From Pseudomonas parafulva (GTDB lineage Bacteria > Pseudomonadota > Gammaproteobacteria > Pseudomonadales > Pseudomonadaceae), in assembly GCF_000800255.1 (NCBI RefSeq), contig NZ_CP009747.1, positions 3,286,001-3,350,000 on the forward strand: DNA of 64,000 nucleotides, in the 5' to 3' direction. The notes beneath the pieces were generated by a model that was given only the letters and a program-made list of their open reading frames with translations, did no database searches and was not told the DNA's origin. This document shows, piece by piece, positions 62,826 through 64,000 of the stretch. The first letter of the stretch is position 1; the number at the start of each line of letters is the position of its first letter. Made by a program: the position numbers and the translations under genes.

Positions 62826-63907
62826 CAGTCCCCCAGGGCGGCCAGTTGATCGGCCTGGTATTCGGCGAGCAAGGGCTCGATCACGGCATCGACGCCGCCG
62901 GCGAGCACATCGTCCAGCGAATACAGCGTCAGGTTGATGCGGTGGTCGGTCACCCGGCCCTGTGGATAATTGTAGGTGCGGATACGCTCGGAGCGATCGC
63001 CCGAGCCGACCAGCAACTTGCGTTCGCTGGCGATGGCGTTCTGCGCGGCGCTGGTCTGCAGGTCATTGAGCTTGGCCGACAGCCAGGACAGGGCACGGGC
63101 ACGGTTCTTGTGCTGGGATCGCTCTTCCTGGCACTCGACCACGATGCCGGTCGGCAGGTGCGTGATGCGAATGGCCGAGTCGGTCTTGTTGACGTGCTGA
63201 CCGCCCGCGCCCGAGGCACGGTAGGTATCCACGCGCAGGTCGGCCGGGTTGATCTCGATCGCCGCCTGCTCGTCGGGCTCGGCGAGTACCGCCACGGTGC
63301 ATGCCGAGGTGTGGATACGGCCCTGCGACTCGGTTTCCGGCACACGTTGCACGCGGTGCGCGCCGGACTCGAACTTGAGCTTGGCGTAGACGTTGTCGCC
63401 CTCGACGCGGGCGATGATCTCCTTGTAACCGCCGTGCTCGCCTTCGTTCTCCGACAGGATTTCCAGGCGCCAGCCGCGCTTTTCGGCGTAACGCGAGTAC
63501 ATGCGGAACAGGTCGCCGGAGAAGATGGCGGCCTCGTCACCGCCGGTCCCGGCGCGGATTTCCAGAAACACGTTGCGCCCGTCATTGGGGTCTTTGGGCA
63601 GCAGCATGCGCTGCAGTTGCGCCTCCAGGGCAAGCAGTTGTTCCTTGGCCTCGCGCACTTCCTCCACGGCCATTTCGCGCAGGTCAGGGTCGCTGTCCTT
63701 GAGCAGCGCCTGGGCGCCCTCCAGGTCGTCCTGCACCTTGCGCCAGGCGCTGTAGGCGACGAACACCGGCTCGACTTCGGCGTACTCACGGGAATAGGCG
63801 CGAAAGCGAGTCTGGTCGGAAATGACCTCGGCATCGCCCAGCAGGGCGGTGAGTTCTTCGAAGCGGTCCTGGAGAATCTCCAGTTTTTTCAGCAGCGACG
63901 CTTTCAT
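62825..63907 (-). CDS. prfA: Peptide chain release factor 1
   Basis: This 360-residue factor recognises UAA and UAG. The peptidyl-tRNA hydrolysis loop is [16 protein letters not shown], and the codon-recognition tripeptide is PET in [18 protein letters not shown] (PxT class). It starts with ATG at 63907, overlapping the hemA stop (CAATGA). The order hemA-prfA-prmC is conserved in gamma-proteobacteria. Confidence 0.97.
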   Translation of the reverse strand: MKASLLKKLEILQDRFEELTALLGDAEVISDQTRFRAYSREYAEVEPVFVAYSAWRKVQDDLEGAQALLKDSDPDLREMAVEEVREAKEQLLALEAQLQRMLLPKDPNDGRNVFLEIRAGTGGDEAAIFSGDLFRMYSRYAEKRGWRLEILSENEGEHGGYKEIIARVEGDNVYAKLKFESGAHRVQRVPETESQGRIHTSACTVAVLAEPDEQAAIEINPADLRVDTYRASGAGGQHVNKTDSAIRITHLPTGIVVECQEERSQHKNRARALSWLSAKLNDLQTSAAQNAIASERKLLVGSGDRSERIRTYNYPQGRVTDHRINLTLYSLDDVLAGGVDAVIEPLLAEYQADQLAALGD

Positions 63908-64000
63908 TGCGGGGTCTTGTCCGTGGCGCCTTCGTGAAGGGCAAAGAGTTCCTGGGCCATGGCCAGCGCATCGACGCGGCCTTCGGCGGAGAGCTTCTTC
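63904..64000 (-). CDS. hemA: Glutamyl-tRNA reductase, C-terminal end
   Basis: This fragment encodes about 31 C-terminal residues ([20 protein letters not shown] and [11 protein letters not shown]) before the stop that overlaps prfA. The sequence and the hemA-prfA order identify glutamyl-tRNA reductase, the first enzyme of tetrapyrrole synthesis by the C5 route. The rest lies outside the window. Confidence 0.8.
   Translation of the reverse strand, partial: KKLSAEGRVDALAMAQELFALHEGATDKTPQ

Overview
The window looks like a chromosome segment from a Pseudomonas of the P. putida group. The evidence is GC-rich coding sequence and gene blocks in familiar pseudomonad order: pilA/pilC/pilD-coaE-yacG, ndh ... 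tRNA-Asn/Pro/Lys-clpB, mqo-PA4642-like-hpt/upp-uraA, and hemH-phrB-murI-moeB-prmC-prfA-hemA. These assignments come from reading the sequence and from memory of the families; no database was searched.

Layout. 1-4456: a carboxylate uptake module, with the end of a PrpF/GalD-type isomerase, a DctA-family symporter, a CitMHS transporter and an OprD-family porin. 4537-7432: a MerR regulator divergent from a DUF2938 membrane protein with a textbook MerR operator, then an ABC-F ATPase. 7473-9255: a PAAR-domain candidate type VI effector overlapping a small membrane protein that is probably its immunity factor. 9382-10780: a decayed IS5-family element and an integrase stub beside tRNA-Thr(CGT). 11070-17622: pilA, pilC, pilD, coaE, yacG, an ECF-type permease, DUF1780 and ndh. 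17670-27884: phnN, then an accessory block with an autotransporter, an OmpA-associated-type periplasmic protein, two LuxR-type response regulators flanking two tandem paralogous hybrid histidine kinases, and a BamE-like lipoprotein. 28102-31365: a tRNA operon (Asn-Pro-Lys) and clpB with a heat-shock-type promoter. 31447-36715: DUF1329, DUF1302 and an acyl-CoA synthetase. 36992-46936: housekeeping and small conserved genes, including rsmC, a riboswitch-controlled GDT1-family exporter, an M48 lipoprotein, a chemoreceptor, a SRAP protein and an acyltransferase. 47544-54255: mqo, purine/pyrimidine salvage (hpt, upp, uraA) and hemH. 54269-60433: a candidate light-responsive cluster (SDR epimerase, renalase-like flavoprotein, DUF523/DUF1722, LitR-type MerR, phrB, degenerate SDR) with matching operators. 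60453-64000: murI, moeB, prmC, prfA and the end of hemA, overlapping end to end on the minus strand.

The most interesting part is 18.3-27.9 kb. A 16-bp dyad (TAGCACACCTGTACTA) lies upstream of the first response-regulator gene, recurs exactly in inverted orientation upstream of the lipoprotein gene, and occurs as a close variant upstream of the autotransporter. One response regulator has Glu in place of the phosphoacceptor Asp. The two kinases have diverged sensor domains but nearly identical receivers. Together this suggests a self-contained, possibly undescribed surface-protein regulon. Other points of interest are the reciprocal Asn/His exchange in the SRAP active site, three LitR-type operators around the photolyase cluster, and the PAAR effector/immunity pair.
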